This document shows positions 9,161 through 17,815 of a stretch of 64,000 nucleotides of DNA, in pieces. Under the pieces are notes generated by a model. It made no database searches. It saw nothing but the letters and a program-made list of their open reading frames with translations, and was not told where the DNA came from. Each line of letters starts with the position of its first letter. Position 1 is the stretch's first letter. Source of the DNA: Sphingomonas sp. LaA6.9 (GTDB lineage: Bacteria; Pseudomonadota; Alphaproteobacteria; Sphingomonadales; Sphingomonadaceae); contig NZ_JAKVIO010000008.1 in assembly GCF_022601895.1 (NCBI RefSeq), forward strand, positions 80,228 through 144,227. Direction: 5' to 3'. The position numbers were made by a program, and so were the translations under genes.

Positions 9161-9817
9161 ATGACCGACATGTGTGCTTCTCCCGCTTCAGCCCCGGCAC
9201 GCATGCCACGGCATGCGATCATTCTGACCCACCCCGCGCCCGACAGCTTTTGTGCGAGCGTGGCCGATCGCTACCGGCAGACGGTTGAGGAGGTGGGACA
9301 CGAGATCGTCGTGCGCGATCTTTACGGCCTGAATTTCGATCCCGTGCTCAAGGCCAGCGAACGACCGACATGCGCGGATTTCATGCTCAGCGACGATGTC
9401 GCCGCCGAGCTGGCCGCGATTGGCGGTTCCGACGTCTTCGTTCTCATCTATCCCATCTGGTTCGGAACCCCGCCCGCGATGCTCAAGGGCTATGTCGATC
9501 GCGTTCTCGGCGCAGGGTTCTCGCACCATGCGATCCGGAACCAGGAGTTCAACCCGGTCATGACGGGCAAGCGGATGATCAGTTACACGTCATCGGGAAC
9601 CAGCTGGGCCTGGCTCAACGAAAAGGCCGCCTGGCTCGCGCTGCGCGAAGTCTTCGACGACTATCTTGCCAATGCCTTTTCGCTGGCGTCGGTCGAACAT
9701 GTGCATTTTTCCTCGATCGTCGACGGACTCAAGGAACGATTTGTGCGCGAGCATCTGTTCCAGGTCGAGGAAACCGCGCGCAAGCTCTGCGCGACGATCG
9801 AGCGGGCGGCACGCTGA
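9161..9817 (+). CDS. flavodoxin-fold NAD(P)H:quinone oxidoreductase
   Basis: Start ATG 9161 follows aaggcaggtgg. The ~218-aa protein has the flavodoxin-2 pattern: HAIILTHPAPDSFCASVADRY at the N-terminus, VFVLIYPIWFGTPPAMLKGYVDRVL in the centre (the W-x-G-x-P-A-x-L-K loop near FMN) and KRMISYTSSGTSWAWLNEKAA. It is an FMN/FAD quinone or redox-cycling reductase of the KefF/NQO1 type. Position among Usp genes fits a redox-stress role (inference). Confidence 0.88.
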   Translation: MTDMCASPASAPARMPRHAIILTHPAPDSFCASVADRYRQTVEEVGHEIVVRDLYGLNFDPVLKASERPTCADFMLSDDVAAELAAIGGSDVFVLIYPIWFGTPPAMLKGYVDRVLGAGFSHHAIRNQEFNPVMTGKRMISYTSSGTSWAWLNEKAAWLALREVFDDYLANAFSLASVEHVHFSSIVDGLKERFVREHLFQVEETARKLCATIERAAR

Positions 9818-9860
9818 GGCAAACTGGCGTGCCTCGAATTCAGGATCGCGACGGCGCCAC

Positions 9861-10658
9861 CTAGTGCGCGAGGAAGAGCGGGAAGGCGTCGCGGTTCAGC
9901 AAGGCCTGCGCTACGCTTCCGAAAAATGCCCGACCCAGTGCGGAATGGCCAGCCGCGCCGAGCACGATCAGTCCGGAGCAATGCTCGGCCGCCGCGCCGA
10001 CGAGCACATGGGCGATCGGTGCGCTCTCGGGGAGCACGTCCCCGCTCGCGGAAACGCCCTCCCGCTGCAGATAGTCGATAGCTGCGCTGAGCGGGAGCTC
10101 GGGATCATGGCCGATCGAAACGAGCTTGATCGCGCGCGAGCACCGCAGCACGGGCACGGCGGCGCGTAGCGCACGGCTCGCGGAGAACGACCCGTCCCAG
10201 GCCACGAGAATGGGCGCATGTGGATCAAATGGGTCGAACTCGGTCGGCACCGCAAGAATGGGACAAGGGGATTGACGGGTCATCGCATCAGGCAGTCCGC
10301 CATAATCGCGCATATCATCGATCGAGACCACGCACAGGTCGGCGAGCCTGGCATGAAGCATCAGGCGCTGCCCCCGATCACCGATATCGCGCCGCCATTC
10401 CACGGTCTTCGTCGAACCGAACAGTTCCTGCACGCATTCGCGCGAGATGTCGGCTGCGACCTGCGCAGGCGCCAGCTTGTCCTCCAGTTCGGTTTCGCGA
10501 AGTTCGGCGCCGAGCAACGCGCTGGCGAGCATCGCGGGTTCCTCAATCGTCTGCAGCGCGGTGATCCGCGCGCGGACCGACTTTGAAAGGATGCTGGCCG
10601 CCTGGACGCGGGCGGCGAGCCAGCGGTCATTATGTGCGTCGAGAAGAATCGATTTCAT
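9861..10658 (-). CDS. universal stress protein (two Usp domains)
   Basis: 265-aa protein starting MKSILLDAHNDRWLAARVQA. The second half contains ILVAWDGSFSASRALRAAVP and the nucleotide loop GAAGHSALGRAFFGSVAQ, ending LNRDAFPLFLAH. Architecture and both ends match the Usp at 8279-9091. It is convergent with the quinone reductase gene. A candidate promoter or operator motif (ttagggaagcttacc on the minus strand) lies upstream around 10713-10732. Confidence 0.92.
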   Translation of the reverse strand: MKSILLDAHNDRWLAARVQAASILSKSVRARITALQTIEEPAMLASALLGAELRETELEDKLAPAQVAADISRECVQELFGSTKTVEWRRDIGDRGQRLMLHARLADLCVVSIDDMRDYGGLPDAMTRQSPCPILAVPTEFDPFDPHAPILVAWDGSFSASRALRAAVPVLRCSRAIKLVSIGHDPELPLSAAIDYLQREGVSASGDVLPESAPIAHVLVGAAAEHCSGLIVLGAAGHSALGRAFFGSVAQALLNRDAFPLFLAH

Positions 10659-10772
10659 GATCGGCCCTTTCGCAAGACAGGGACCCAGATTCGCCGCACG
10701 GCAGCGCGCACGCTATAGGTAAGCTTCCCTAACCGGTCGGCGCAGAGCGGGGCCGAGCCGTATCGCAAGCCA

Positions 10773-11798
10773 CTAGCCCCCAATTACGAGACGCACTTCG
10801 CGCCTGCCCGAGGGAGGCACTTTCGGGCCTCGGCCGAAGCGCATCAAAAGCTGTGGAATGCGACGCGAACCCACGATCGCGCCTAGCCCGGCTCTGAGTT
10901 CAGGGATCTCGACTGGCTGGTTCAGAAATGCTGCCTGAAGGCCAGCTGCGGTCGCTTCGAGCAATATGTCCGCGAGCGCCATTCCCGTACGCAGCCAGTT
11001 GGCCGGCCCGTCCTGATCGGTGAAAAGAAGCGCAAGAACAGGCGAACCAGCAACCAGCTGACGGTCGCGCGCAGCGATGCCCGCGCCGAGATCGAAGGTG
11101 CGGATCACCGCAGCGGCCGCCCCCGACAGATTGTCCCTGTACCCGAAACTTGCAATCGACATTCCATCGCCGTCAGGGGCATGTCCCGGCCGCAGCCACT
11201 GGGCCAGCTCGGCGCGGAAGGCCGGATTCTGCATCTGTAGTTGATCGGCCTTTGCGACAAGTTCAGCGATTGCTTCGCGGTCGCCTGTCGTGTTTGCATA
11301 GACAAGCGTCGCGTGACGATGCGCTGCCAGCCGCTGCAGGGTGGCAAGAGTCTCGATCGGAATCTCGTTTGTGGCAAAGGCCGTGCGGGTCGTGCGCCGA
11401 TCGGGAATGGCCCTGAAGCGCCGCGCTTCGGCAGCGTCTGGCGCGCGACGCGAGCCGAGCCGCAACCTCGCCAGCAGATCGGGATGTCCGCCCGCCGGCA
11501 GCAGTTCTATCGCCCCTTCATAGCCGAAGTTCCGCGCGGCGAGCTGCGCGATGCCAAGCGCGGCACCGCACGAGATCACGAGCTCGCGGTCCTCGGGGTC
11601 GCACACTGGAAGCGCGCGGCCACGATCGGCGAAGAGTTCGAGCGAGTCACCCCGCACGCGGAAGAGCCAGGGCTGCGTATTGTGCGTCGAAGGCGCAAGT
11701 ACGGCGTAACGCACAAGAAACTCGAGCTGAACGCTTGCCGGGCCGGTCACGGGATAGGCGCTGTGGTCGACGGACCATGCTGTCGTCATTTCAGCCAT
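10773..11798 (-). CDS. Acg-family nitroreductase-like protein
   Basis: Start at ATG 11798 (MAEMTTAWSVDHSAYPVTG) rather than the far upstream in-frame start. The ~341-aa product has FLVRYAVLAPSTHNTQPWLF, the FMN-binding beginning of Acg-type nitroreductases, RRTTRTAFATNEIP in the middle, and a C-terminal PQLLMRFGRGPKVPPSGRR stretch typical of that subgroup. Acg proteins bind FMN, lack classical nitroreductase activity and accompany hypoxia-response genes in mycobacteria. Its Usp, ADH and Hsp20 neighbours fit that pattern. Confidence 0.88.
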   Translation of the reverse strand: MAEMTTAWSVDHSAYPVTGPASVQLEFLVRYAVLAPSTHNTQPWLFRVRGDSLELFADRGRALPVCDPEDRELVISCGAALGIAQLAARNFGYEGAIELLPAGGHPDLLARLRLGSRRAPDAAEARRFRAIPDRRTTRTAFATNEIPIETLATLQRLAAHRHATLVYANTTGDREAIAELVAKADQLQMQNPAFRAELAQWLRPGHAPDGDGMSIASFGYRDNLSGAAAAVIRTFDLGAGIAARDRQLVAGSPVLALLFTDQDGPANWLRTGMALADILLEATAAGLQAAFLNQPVEIPELRAGLGAIVGSRRIPQLLMRFGRGPKVPPSGRREVRLVIGG

Positions 11799-11943
11799 TG
11801 AAGCGGCCCCTGATCGCATATCTGTTCCACATAGCGCGGGCGGCACATTGGCATGATACGTAGTTGTCCGAATGGCGCGCATAGCCGCGCGCTAGGGACT
11901 ATTACGAAGCGACCGCGTCCGGGACGCATGTCAGGATCGTGCC
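11799..11943. promoter_or_regulatory. divergent promoter region, nitroreductase / alcohol dehydrogenase
   Basis: 145-bp gap between two divergent genes. It holds ctagggactattacgaa near 11892-11908, which resembles ctaagggacattccgaa at 12931-12947 upstream of hsp20 and, on the minus strand, ttagggaagcttacc upstream of the second Usp. No classical FNR box (TTGAT-N4-ATCAA) is seen. Confidence 0.4.
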
Positions 11944-12933
11944 ATGGAAACCTGTCGAGCCATGTTGCTTGAGCAGCCACACACACCATTGCGGCTCATC
12001 GAACGCGCGGTCCCGGCGCCAGGGCCTGGCGAGGTGCTGATAAAGGTTTCGGCATGCGGCGTATGCCGCACCGATCTCCATGTGGTCGATGGCGAGATTC
12101 CGGCGCGCTCCCCTATCGTTCCAGGGCATGAGATCGTCGGGCGGGTTGAGGCGCTCGGGGAGGGCGTCGGGTCCTTCTCGATCGGAGACAGAATTGGCAT
12201 TCCCTGGCTTGGCTGGACTTGCGGAACCTGCAGCTATTGCAGCTCCGGTCGCGAGAATTTGTGCGATCGCCCGGAATTCACGGGATGCACGCGCGACGGT
12301 GGCTATGCGACCCATGCAGTCGCCGATGCCCGCTACTGCTTCGCGCTTCCCACAGGCCTCACCGATGTCGAGGCCGCGCCCCTGCTCTGCGCCGGACTGA
12401 TCGGCTGGCGCGCGCTGTCTATGGCGGGCGAAGGGCGCGTGATCGGCCTTTATGGCTTCGGGGCTGCGGCCCATATCATCGCGCAGGTGGCGGCATGGCA
12501 GGGACGAGAGGTTTACGCGTTCACGCGTCCCGCCGATGCCGATGCCCGGCAGCTGGCACTGAAACTTGGCTGCACCTGGGCGGGATCTTCCGAAGAGTCT
12601 GCGCCGCAGCCCCTCGACGCCGCGATCATCTTTGCCCCGGTGGGCGCGCTCGTGCCCCAGGCGCTCCGGCAAGTGCGCAAGGGCGGACGCGTGGTGTGTG
12701 CCGGTATCCATATGAGCGACATCCCGTCCTTTCCCTATGCCGATCTGTGGGGCGAACGGACGATCCTGTCGGTCGCCAATCTCACCCGCGCCGACGGACA
12801 TGCCTTTTTCCAGGTGGCGATGAAGGCGGGCGTTCGGCCGGTGACCCAGCGCTTCGCACTGGGCGAGGCAAATGAGGCGCTGGAGCGCCTGCGCGAAGGG
12901 CGGCTAAGCGGTGCCGCGGTGATCGTACCCTAA
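11944..12933 (+). CDS. zinc-dependent alcohol dehydrogenase (MDR family)
   Basis: The 329-aa protein begins METCRAMLLEQPHTPLRLIE. It has the catalytic zinc region VSACGVCRTDLHVVDGEI and PGHEIVGRVEALGEGV, the structural zinc cluster CGTCSYCSSGRENLC, and a Rossmann segment GLYGFGAAAHIIAQVA. Length and motifs are normal for AdhA-type enzymes. It is divergent from the nitroreductase and followed by hsp20, part of the same stress block; fermentative or aldehyde-detoxifying function under low oxygen is inferred. Confidence 0.9.
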   Translation: METCRAMLLEQPHTPLRLIERAVPAPGPGEVLIKVSACGVCRTDLHVVDGEIPARSPIVPGHEIVGRVEALGEGVGSFSIGDRIGIPWLGWTCGTCSYCSSGRENLCDRPEFTGCTRDGGYATHAVADARYCFALPTGLTDVEAAPLLCAGLIGWRALSMAGEGRVIGLYGFGAAAHIIAQVAAWQGREVYAFTRPADADARQLALKLGCTWAGSSEESAPQPLDAAIIFAPVGALVPQALRQVRKGGRVVCAGIHMSDIPSFPYADLWGERTILSVANLTRADGHAFFQVAMKAGVRPVTQRFALGEANEALERLREGRLSGAAVIVP

Positions 12934-13063
12934 GGGACATTCCGAATAGAAGCGGTGGTGCACCCTTTCCTAGAATCGCACCGACACGATCGCTCAGACC
13001 GGGCGTGATGTGCCCGTGTCCCCGGCGCCGTTGTCCGCATGCAGACGTGAAGGAGAGCTGGAA

Positions 13064-13573
13064 ATGACCGATACCAAAACCCGTGTCCCCGCCAGGGTAC
13101 GGACGGGGACGTCCCTGTTCGACCTGGCCAGCCAGATGACCGAACCGATGGGCTGGCTGCGCAGCGAAATCGACCGGATTTTCGACGATTTCGGCCGGCC
13201 GCAGCGCGGCGCCTTTGCGTTCGGGGGCCCCGATCTGCCACCCGTGCCCGCGCTCGAGCTGAGCGAGACCGAGAAGGAATATCGCCTGACCGCCGAGCTG
13301 CCGGGCCTGTCCGAGCAGGATATCGACATCAGTCTTGCGGATGGCGTCCTCACCATCTCGGGCGAGAAAAAGGAAGAGAAGGAGGAAAAGGAAGGCGGCT
13401 TCCTTCTGCGTGAACGCCGCTATGGCGCGTTCCGGCGCCAGCTCGCGGTTCCGCCCGACGTCGATGCCGAAGGTATTTCGGCCGAGGTGAAGGATGGTGT
13501 CCTCAAGCTCACGCTCGCCAAGGACAAGAAGGCGGAAGTCCGTACGCGCAAGATCGCGGTCAGGAAGGGGTGA
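13064..13573 (+). CDS. Hsp20 / alpha-crystallin small heat-shock protein
   Basis: Start ATG 13064 has a good ribosome site (aaggagagc). The 169-aa protein has the alpha-crystallin domain from about residue 60: PALELSETEKEYRLTAELPG, LSEQDIDISLADGVLTISGEKKEE, a charged loop of repeated KEEKEEKE, FRRQLAVPPDVDAEGISA and the closing DGVLKLTLAK. It is an ATP-independent holdase. The stop is followed by an imperfect inverted repeat at 13580-13616 that lacks a T run. Confidence 0.95.
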   Translation: MTDTKTRVPARVRTGTSLFDLASQMTEPMGWLRSEIDRIFDDFGRPQRGAFAFGGPDLPPVPALELSETEKEYRLTAELPGLSEQDIDISLADGVLTISGEKKEEKEEKEGGFLLRERRYGAFRRQLAVPPDVDAEGISAEVKDGVLKLTLAKDKKAEVRTRKIAVRKG

Positions 13574-13579
13574 GCGATC

Positions 13580-13616
13580 GGATCATGTCCGCCTGGTCAG
13601 CGGGCGGGCATGATCC
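13580..13616 (+). terminator. stem-loop after hsp20
   Basis: 14-bp inverted repeat (ggatcatgtccgcc / ggcgggcatgatcc) with one wobble pair, six bases after the hsp20 stop, no T run. Likely transcript end or 3' stabiliser between convergent genes. Confidence 0.45.
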
Positions 13617-13776
13617 GCCGACGTCGCTGGTGAAAGCAGCGCGTTGCGCCTGCGGCAAACAGGTCGGGTACTGCCTTCGATGGACCACACGGCTTCACGC
13701 CGGGCGGTGAGGTCATCATCGGCCCATCGCTCAGCACAGGATGCGCGACCATCGAGGGATCGCCCGCCAGCGCCAT

Positions 13777-14526
13777 TCAGCTCCGTATCTTGCGCGTCAG
13801 CGGTACGAAGCGCACCGCGATCACGAATCGCTCGACCGTTTTGCCGCGCGCGTCCTTGGTGATCAGCATCAGCCGCTGGGTGGAATGTGATGGTCCGACA
13901 GGAATCACCATTCGCCCGCCCGGCTTCAGCTGATCCAGCAGCGGCTTGGGAACATGCGGAGCGCCGGCTGTGACGATGATACCGTCAAACGGCGCATGTT
14001 CGGGCCATCCGGCATAGCCGTCGCCATGCCTGACGGCGATATTGGCATAGCCCAGGCGGGTGAGCGTCGCCGCCGCCTGCCGCGCCAGAGGCTCGACGAT
14101 CTCGATCGAATACACCCGGCCAACAAGACGCGAGAGTATTGCCGCCTGATAGCCGGAGCCTGTCCCGACCTCCAGCATCACCTCTCCCTTTTTCGGGCGG
14201 AGCAGGTGCGTCATCAGCGCGATCAACGACGGCTGCGAGATCGTCTGGCCTTCGCCGATCGGCAGCGGATAATCCTGATAGGCTTCGGCGCGCTGGTCAG
14301 TCGGAACGAACAGGTGCCGTGGAACTGCGCGCATCGCGGCGAGCACCCCGGGGTTGGCGCTTTCGCCAATCGGGCGACCATAGTTTCTGATCGCGTCCAC
14401 GAGGCGCGCGCGTTCTGCGGCGAAGCGCCGTTGCTGCTCCGGTTCTCCGGCGGCGTGTGTCTCGGTCGGTGGCAGCGGTGTGATGGCGACGAAAAGGATG
14501 GCGAACAGCGCCTCGAGCCGTTTCAT
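13777..14526 (-). CDS. pcm: exported protein-L-isoaspartate O-methyltransferase
   Basis: 249-aa protein with an N-terminal signal peptide (MKRLEALFAILFVAITPLPP, cleavage likely after THA). The catalytic domain shows HLFVPTDQRAEAYQDYPLPI with the family GQTISQP motif, SAM motif I EVGTGSGYQAAILSRLVG and the later DGIIVTAGAPHVPKPLLDQL. Pcm enzymes repair isoaspartyl residues in damaged proteins. Cytosolic Pcm has no signal, so an exported copy is notable. The start overlaps the permease stop by four bases (ATGA), making a two-gene operon. Confidence 0.9.
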   Translation of the reverse strand: MKRLEALFAILFVAITPLPPTETHAAGEPEQQRRFAAERARLVDAIRNYGRPIGESANPGVLAAMRAVPRHLFVPTDQRAEAYQDYPLPIGEGQTISQPSLIALMTHLLRPKKGEVMLEVGTGSGYQAAILSRLVGRVYSIEIVEPLARQAAATLTRLGYANIAVRHGDGYAGWPEHAPFDGIIVTAGAPHVPKPLLDQLKPGGRMVIPVGPSHSTQRLMLITKDARGKTVERFVIAVRFVPLTRKIRS

Positions 14527-15893
14527 GATGCGTTCTCCTGTGGGGCCGATCGCCGATCGACAAACGGAAGCATCAGCGCACCGGCAGCCACGACGACTGC
14601 ACCGACAAGGGCGCCGGTGCCGGTATAGGCAAGGCTTGAGTATAGGAGACAGGCGCTTGTGAGGCAGAAGAGCGCGGGTATGACAGGGTAAAGCGGAACC
14701 CGGAATGGCCGCTCGATCTCGGGTTCGCGCCGCCTGAGCACGAACAGCGCCAGCCCAACTGCCAGAAAGAAGAGCCAGAAGGCCGGCGCGGTATATTCGA
14801 CCGCCAGCCGGAAGCCGTCTCGCGCGAAAGCACCGAACCCCACCAACAGCAGCGCCGCGCCGCCCTGAACGAGCAGTGCGTTGGCCGGCGTCCCCTTTTC
14901 TGACTGCCAGCGGCCGAGAAAGACGAGGCGCGGGAAGTCCCGGCCAAGCGCAAAGGCCGAACGTGCGCCGGTGAATGCGGTCGCGTTCGCCGATGTGAGC
15001 GCGGCTACGGCCACTGCGACGCTAATGATCGCCGCCCCGGCGGGACCCCAGGCCAGTCGCAACAGATCGGCCGCCACCGCATGCGATGCGGCCGTGCCGG
15101 CGAGACCCAGTGCACGCAGATAAGCGAGATTTACGAGCAGGTAGATCACGGTGATCAGGGCGAGGCTGCCGATGAGCACCGGTACGATGCGTCGCCGCGC
15201 GTCGCGCAACTCGGCCGAGAGATAGGCGGACTCGTTCCAGCCCCCATAGGTCAGCAGAACGAACACCAGCATGAGTCCGAGCGAGGATTCGTGCGGGAGC
15301 GGTGTCGCCGCCACGGACTTCGGGGCAATCAACAGCCCTGCGGCGATCACCAGCCCGAGCCCGAGCAGTTCTGCCGCGGTCAACCAGAGTTGCGTGCGGC
15401 ATCCATGCGTGACGCCCGCCCAGTTGATCGCGGTGACCGCGGTCACCGCTGCTGCGGCATGGATAGACGCCGAATGAAGCCCCAGCGGGAGGATCTCGGT
15501 GGCGTAGTCGCCATAGACATAGGCGAGCAGCGCCAGCGACCCGGTCTGGATGATCGTCAGCCTCGACCAGCCGTACAGAAAGGCGAACCGGCGCCCGAAG
15601 GCCCGTCTGAGGAAATGATATTCACCCCCGGCGTGCGGAAAGGTCGAAGCCAGTTCCGCGTAGCACAACGCGCCGACCATCGAGATCGCGCCGCCGAGCA
15701 GCCAGGCGAGCAGCATCGTCTCGCCGTCGGGCGATTGTGCGGCGACAAGCGGCGGCGTCCGGTAGATCCCGGCGCCGACCACGACGCCGACCGTCAGGGC
15801 CACGGCTTCGCGGACCCCGAAGCTGGGTCGGGGAGACGCGTTGCGGTCGGATCGCCCTGGCCGCCTTCTGCCGAAGCCGTGCTTCGCAGCCAT
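14523..15893 (-). CDS. APC-superfamily amino acid permease
   Basis: Start at ATG 15893 (MAAKHGFGRRRPGRSDRNAS); the open frame continues upstream only by reading through a tRNA remnant. The 456-aa protein begins its membrane part with FGVREAVALTVGVVVGAGIYRTP, the conserved first APC helix with the substrate-backbone GxG motif, and has about 12 hydrophobic segments. Family members exchange or import amino acids. It overlaps the downstream pcm start, so both are translated together; the substrate is not predictable. Confidence 0.9.
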   Translation of the reverse strand: MAAKHGFGRRRPGRSDRNASPRPSFGVREAVALTVGVVVGAGIYRTPPLVAAQSPDGETMLLAWLLGGAISMVGALCYAELASTFPHAGGEYHFLRRAFGRRFAFLYGWSRLTIIQTGSLALLAYVYGDYATEILPLGLHSASIHAAAAVTAVTAINWAGVTHGCRTQLWLTAAELLGLGLVIAAGLLIAPKSVAATPLPHESSLGLMLVFVLLTYGGWNESAYLSAELRDARRRIVPVLIGSLALITVIYLLVNLAYLRALGLAGTAASHAVAADLLRLAWGPAGAAIISVAVAVAALTSANATAFTGARSAFALGRDFPRLVFLGRWQSEKGTPANALLVQGGAALLLVGFGAFARDGFRLAVEYTAPAFWLFFLAVGLALFVLRRREPEIERPFRVPLYPVIPALFCLTSACLLYSSLAYTGTGALVGAVVVAAGALMLPFVDRRSAPQENAS

Positions 15894-15965
15894 GCGCGTG
15901 CATTCCTGAGCCTTGCAGGCCGAACTCACTCGGGATGATTTACACCCATATCCCGAGGATTGGGG

Positions 15966-15998
15966 TGGTACCGGATGAGGGATTCGAACCCCCGACCC
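15966..15998 (-). other. tRNA 3'-end fragment (probable attachment-site scar)
   Basis: On the minus strand the sequence shows a TpsiC arm (stem ggggg/ccctc, loop ttcgaat), a 7-base acceptor strand atccggt, discriminator A and CCA. No D-arm, anticodon arm or 5' acceptor strand can be found to the right, so only the last third of a tRNA gene is present. This is the footprint expected when an element integrates into a tRNA 3' end. The element would lie to the right (>16 kb); no integrase is seen in the window. Confidence 0.7.
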
Positions 15999-16026
15999 GA
16001 CGGCCGCGTTTAACACCTCGCGAAAG

Positions 16027-16049
16027 CCGCAGAAATCTGCGGATTTTTT
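16027..16049 (+). terminator. intrinsic terminator-like hairpin beside the tRNA fragment
   Basis: 6-bp perfect stem ccgcag/ctgcgg with loop aaat, followed by atttttt. No plus-strand gene ends just before it, so it may be a leftover of the gene that once flanked this junction. Confidence 0.55.
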
Positions 16050-16348
16050 GAAGTCTATTAGGAGGTGAGGTCGATCGTCAAGCGAATCGATGGCACAAAT
16101 CGTGACACAGGGCGCAATTTCGTAGGCTGGCGATCTTTCGAACATCTATGCGCTTGACGAGGCGCCCAAGGTGACCTCAAAAAGCCGTCTCGCGACCAGC
16201 CTTTCGTTCCCTGCGACGAGAATTTATTCTTCAAGACAATGCGTACTGAGCGGGCTTCAATTCGTACATCGCTTGGTGAATGGCGCGCGCTTGCAGGCGC
16301 ATGGCGCGACGCTGGACATGGCCGCCCGAGCATCGCTATCGGCGCCTG
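16050..16348. other. about 300 bp without a clear gene
   Basis: Sequence between the tRNA fragment and a small ORF. Only short overlapping frames in both directions, none with a start, ribosome site and plausible protein. Possibly decayed junction DNA of an integrated element. Confidence 0.5.
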
Positions 16349-16549
16349 ATGAGTATCACAGCAACAATCATGAACACCGCAACCGGTCAGCCCATTCAGA
16401 CCATGAAGTTTGGTCGCATGCCGAAGCCCTGGATCTCTTTCAATCTGGAGACCGGAGAGCTGGTCACGGCTGAACGCATCGATGTTGGCAAACCCGCGCC
16501 GGGCAAATTTGTCGTGCCCGTCTCGATCTGGGTGACGCCCAAAAAATAG
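16349..16549 (+). CDS. small hypothetical protein, 66 aa
   Basis: ATG 16349 opens MSITATIMNTATGQPIQTMK; an internal ATG at 16370 is an alternative start. The protein is compact and ends GKFVVPVSIWVTPKK. Alternating hydrophobic residues suggest beta-strands. There is no strong ribosome site and no family match that I recognise. It may be real, since the coding part does not shadow another gene. Confidence 0.4.
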   Translation: MSITATIMNTATGQPIQTMKFGRMPKPWISFNLETGELVTAERIDVGKPAPGKFVVPVSIWVTPKK

Positions 16550-16741
16550 ATAATGCGTCTATTTCGGGGGCGGATTTCGAACCTTTCCTGCAAGCGGCAC
16601 AAAGCAAACCGCAGTCTGTCTGGATCGGGATTGTATACCGGCTCGACATGATTCTCGCCGACGACGCCTCGGTGCATTGACGCGAGCGCATCCAATATCC
16701 CATTTGGATGCGCCAGACTGTTGGTCTACGAAAACGCCGCC

Positions 16742-17815
16742 ATGACCGTGCGCAAGATCATTCATATCGACATGGATGCCTTTTTCGCCTCGGTGGAGCA
16801 GCGCGACAATCCGGCGTTGCGCGGCAAGCCAGTGGCTGTCGGTGGAGGGAGCGCGCGCGGCGTGGTGGCTGCAGCCAGCTATGAGGCGCGCGCGTTCGGG
16901 GTTCGATCGGCAATGGCGTCCGTGACCGCGCGGCGTAAATGCCCGGACCTCGTTTTCGTCCCCCCACGCTTCGACGTCTATCGGGCAGTATCGCGGCAGG
17001 TGCATGAAATATTCGCCGGCTATACCGATCTAATAGAGCCGCTCTCGCTCGACGAGGCCTATCTGGACGTTACCGACGACCGCCAGGGCCTTGGATCCGC
17101 AACCGCGATCGCAGAGGAGATCAGAAGGCGAATCAAGGCGGAAACGGCACTCACCGCGTCCGCGGGTGTCTCCTACAACAAATTTATCGCAAAGCTGGCC
17201 TCGGACCAGAACAAGCCGGACGGCATCTGCGTGATAACGCCGGCCAGGGGAGCCGGGTTCGTCGCCTCGCTCCCCATAGGCAGATTTCGCGGTGTCGGAC
17301 CGGTTACGCGCAGGAAGATGGAAAATCTTGGGATCAGGACCGGTGCCGATCTACGTGCCCTCAGCCTTGCCTTTCTGGCCGAGAATTTCGGAAGCAGCGC
17401 CGAATATTTCCACCTGGCAGCACAGGGCATCGACAACCGGCCAGTGACACCCGACAGGCCCTTGAAGTCGGTTGGCGCAGAGACGACCTTCGAGACCGAC
17501 CTCATGACCAGGGCGTCGGTCCATGAGGCACTCGGACCAATACTCGACGGGCTGATGCGTCGCATCGAACGCGCGGGAGCACGGGGAAGGACTGTCGTCC
17601 TCAAGGTACGCTATGCCGATTTTCGACTGATCACGCGCTCGCGCACGCTGAGCACCGCGTTTGGTGAACGCGACTCGATCGCCCATGTGGCGGCCGGCCT
17701 TGTGGACAGTCTGGAAAAGGTCGAGCCGGGGATCAGGCTGCTCGGGCTGACAGTCACGAACCTCGTCACCAATGAGCCGCGCATGCTGGCGGAGCAGCAA
17801 GCGCTGCCACTGTGA
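16742..17815 (+). CDS. dinB: DNA polymerase IV (Y-family, translesion)
   Basis: Start ATG 16742 gives MTVRKIIHIDMDAFFASVEQ, the canonical DinB N-terminus with the first catalytic Asp. The second acidic motif is PLSLDEAYLDVT; SYNKFIAKLASDQNKPDG and the helix-hairpin-helix region (GVGPVTRRKMENLGIRTGAD) follow. At 357 aa it has a complete palm, fingers, thumb and little finger; the C-terminal beta-clamp motif is short (LAEQQALPL). It performs error-prone synthesis past lesions, usually under SOS control. No neighbouring imuA or dnaE2. Confidence 0.95.
   Translation: MTVRKIIHIDMDAFFASVEQRDNPALRGKPVAVGGGSARGVVAAASYEARAFGVRSAMASVTARRKCPDLVFVPPRFDVYRAVSRQVHEIFAGYTDLIEPLSLDEAYLDVTDDRQGLGSATAIAEEIRRRIKAETALTASAGVSYNKFIAKLASDQNKPDGICVITPARGAGFVASLPIGRFRGVGPVTRRKMENLGIRTGADLRALSLAFLAENFGSSAEYFHLAAQGIDNRPVTPDRPLKSVGAETTFETDLMTRASVHEALGPILDGLMRRIERAGARGRTVVLKVRYADFRLITRSRTLSTAFGERDSIAHVAAGLVDSLEKVEPGIRLLGLTVTNLVTNEPRMLAEQQALPL

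Noticed and set aside
8222..13063. FNR/FixK boxes upstream of the stress genes
   Set aside because: Searched by eye for TTGAT-N4-ATCAA in all gaps of the block; only imperfect half sites such as ttgaccttcaa at 9141 were found.
15737..16051. Plus-strand frame ending in VPDEGFEPPTRRP-type residues
   Set aside because: This peptide pattern is a known artefact of reading the complement of a tRNA 3' end; it led to the tRNA-fragment call instead.
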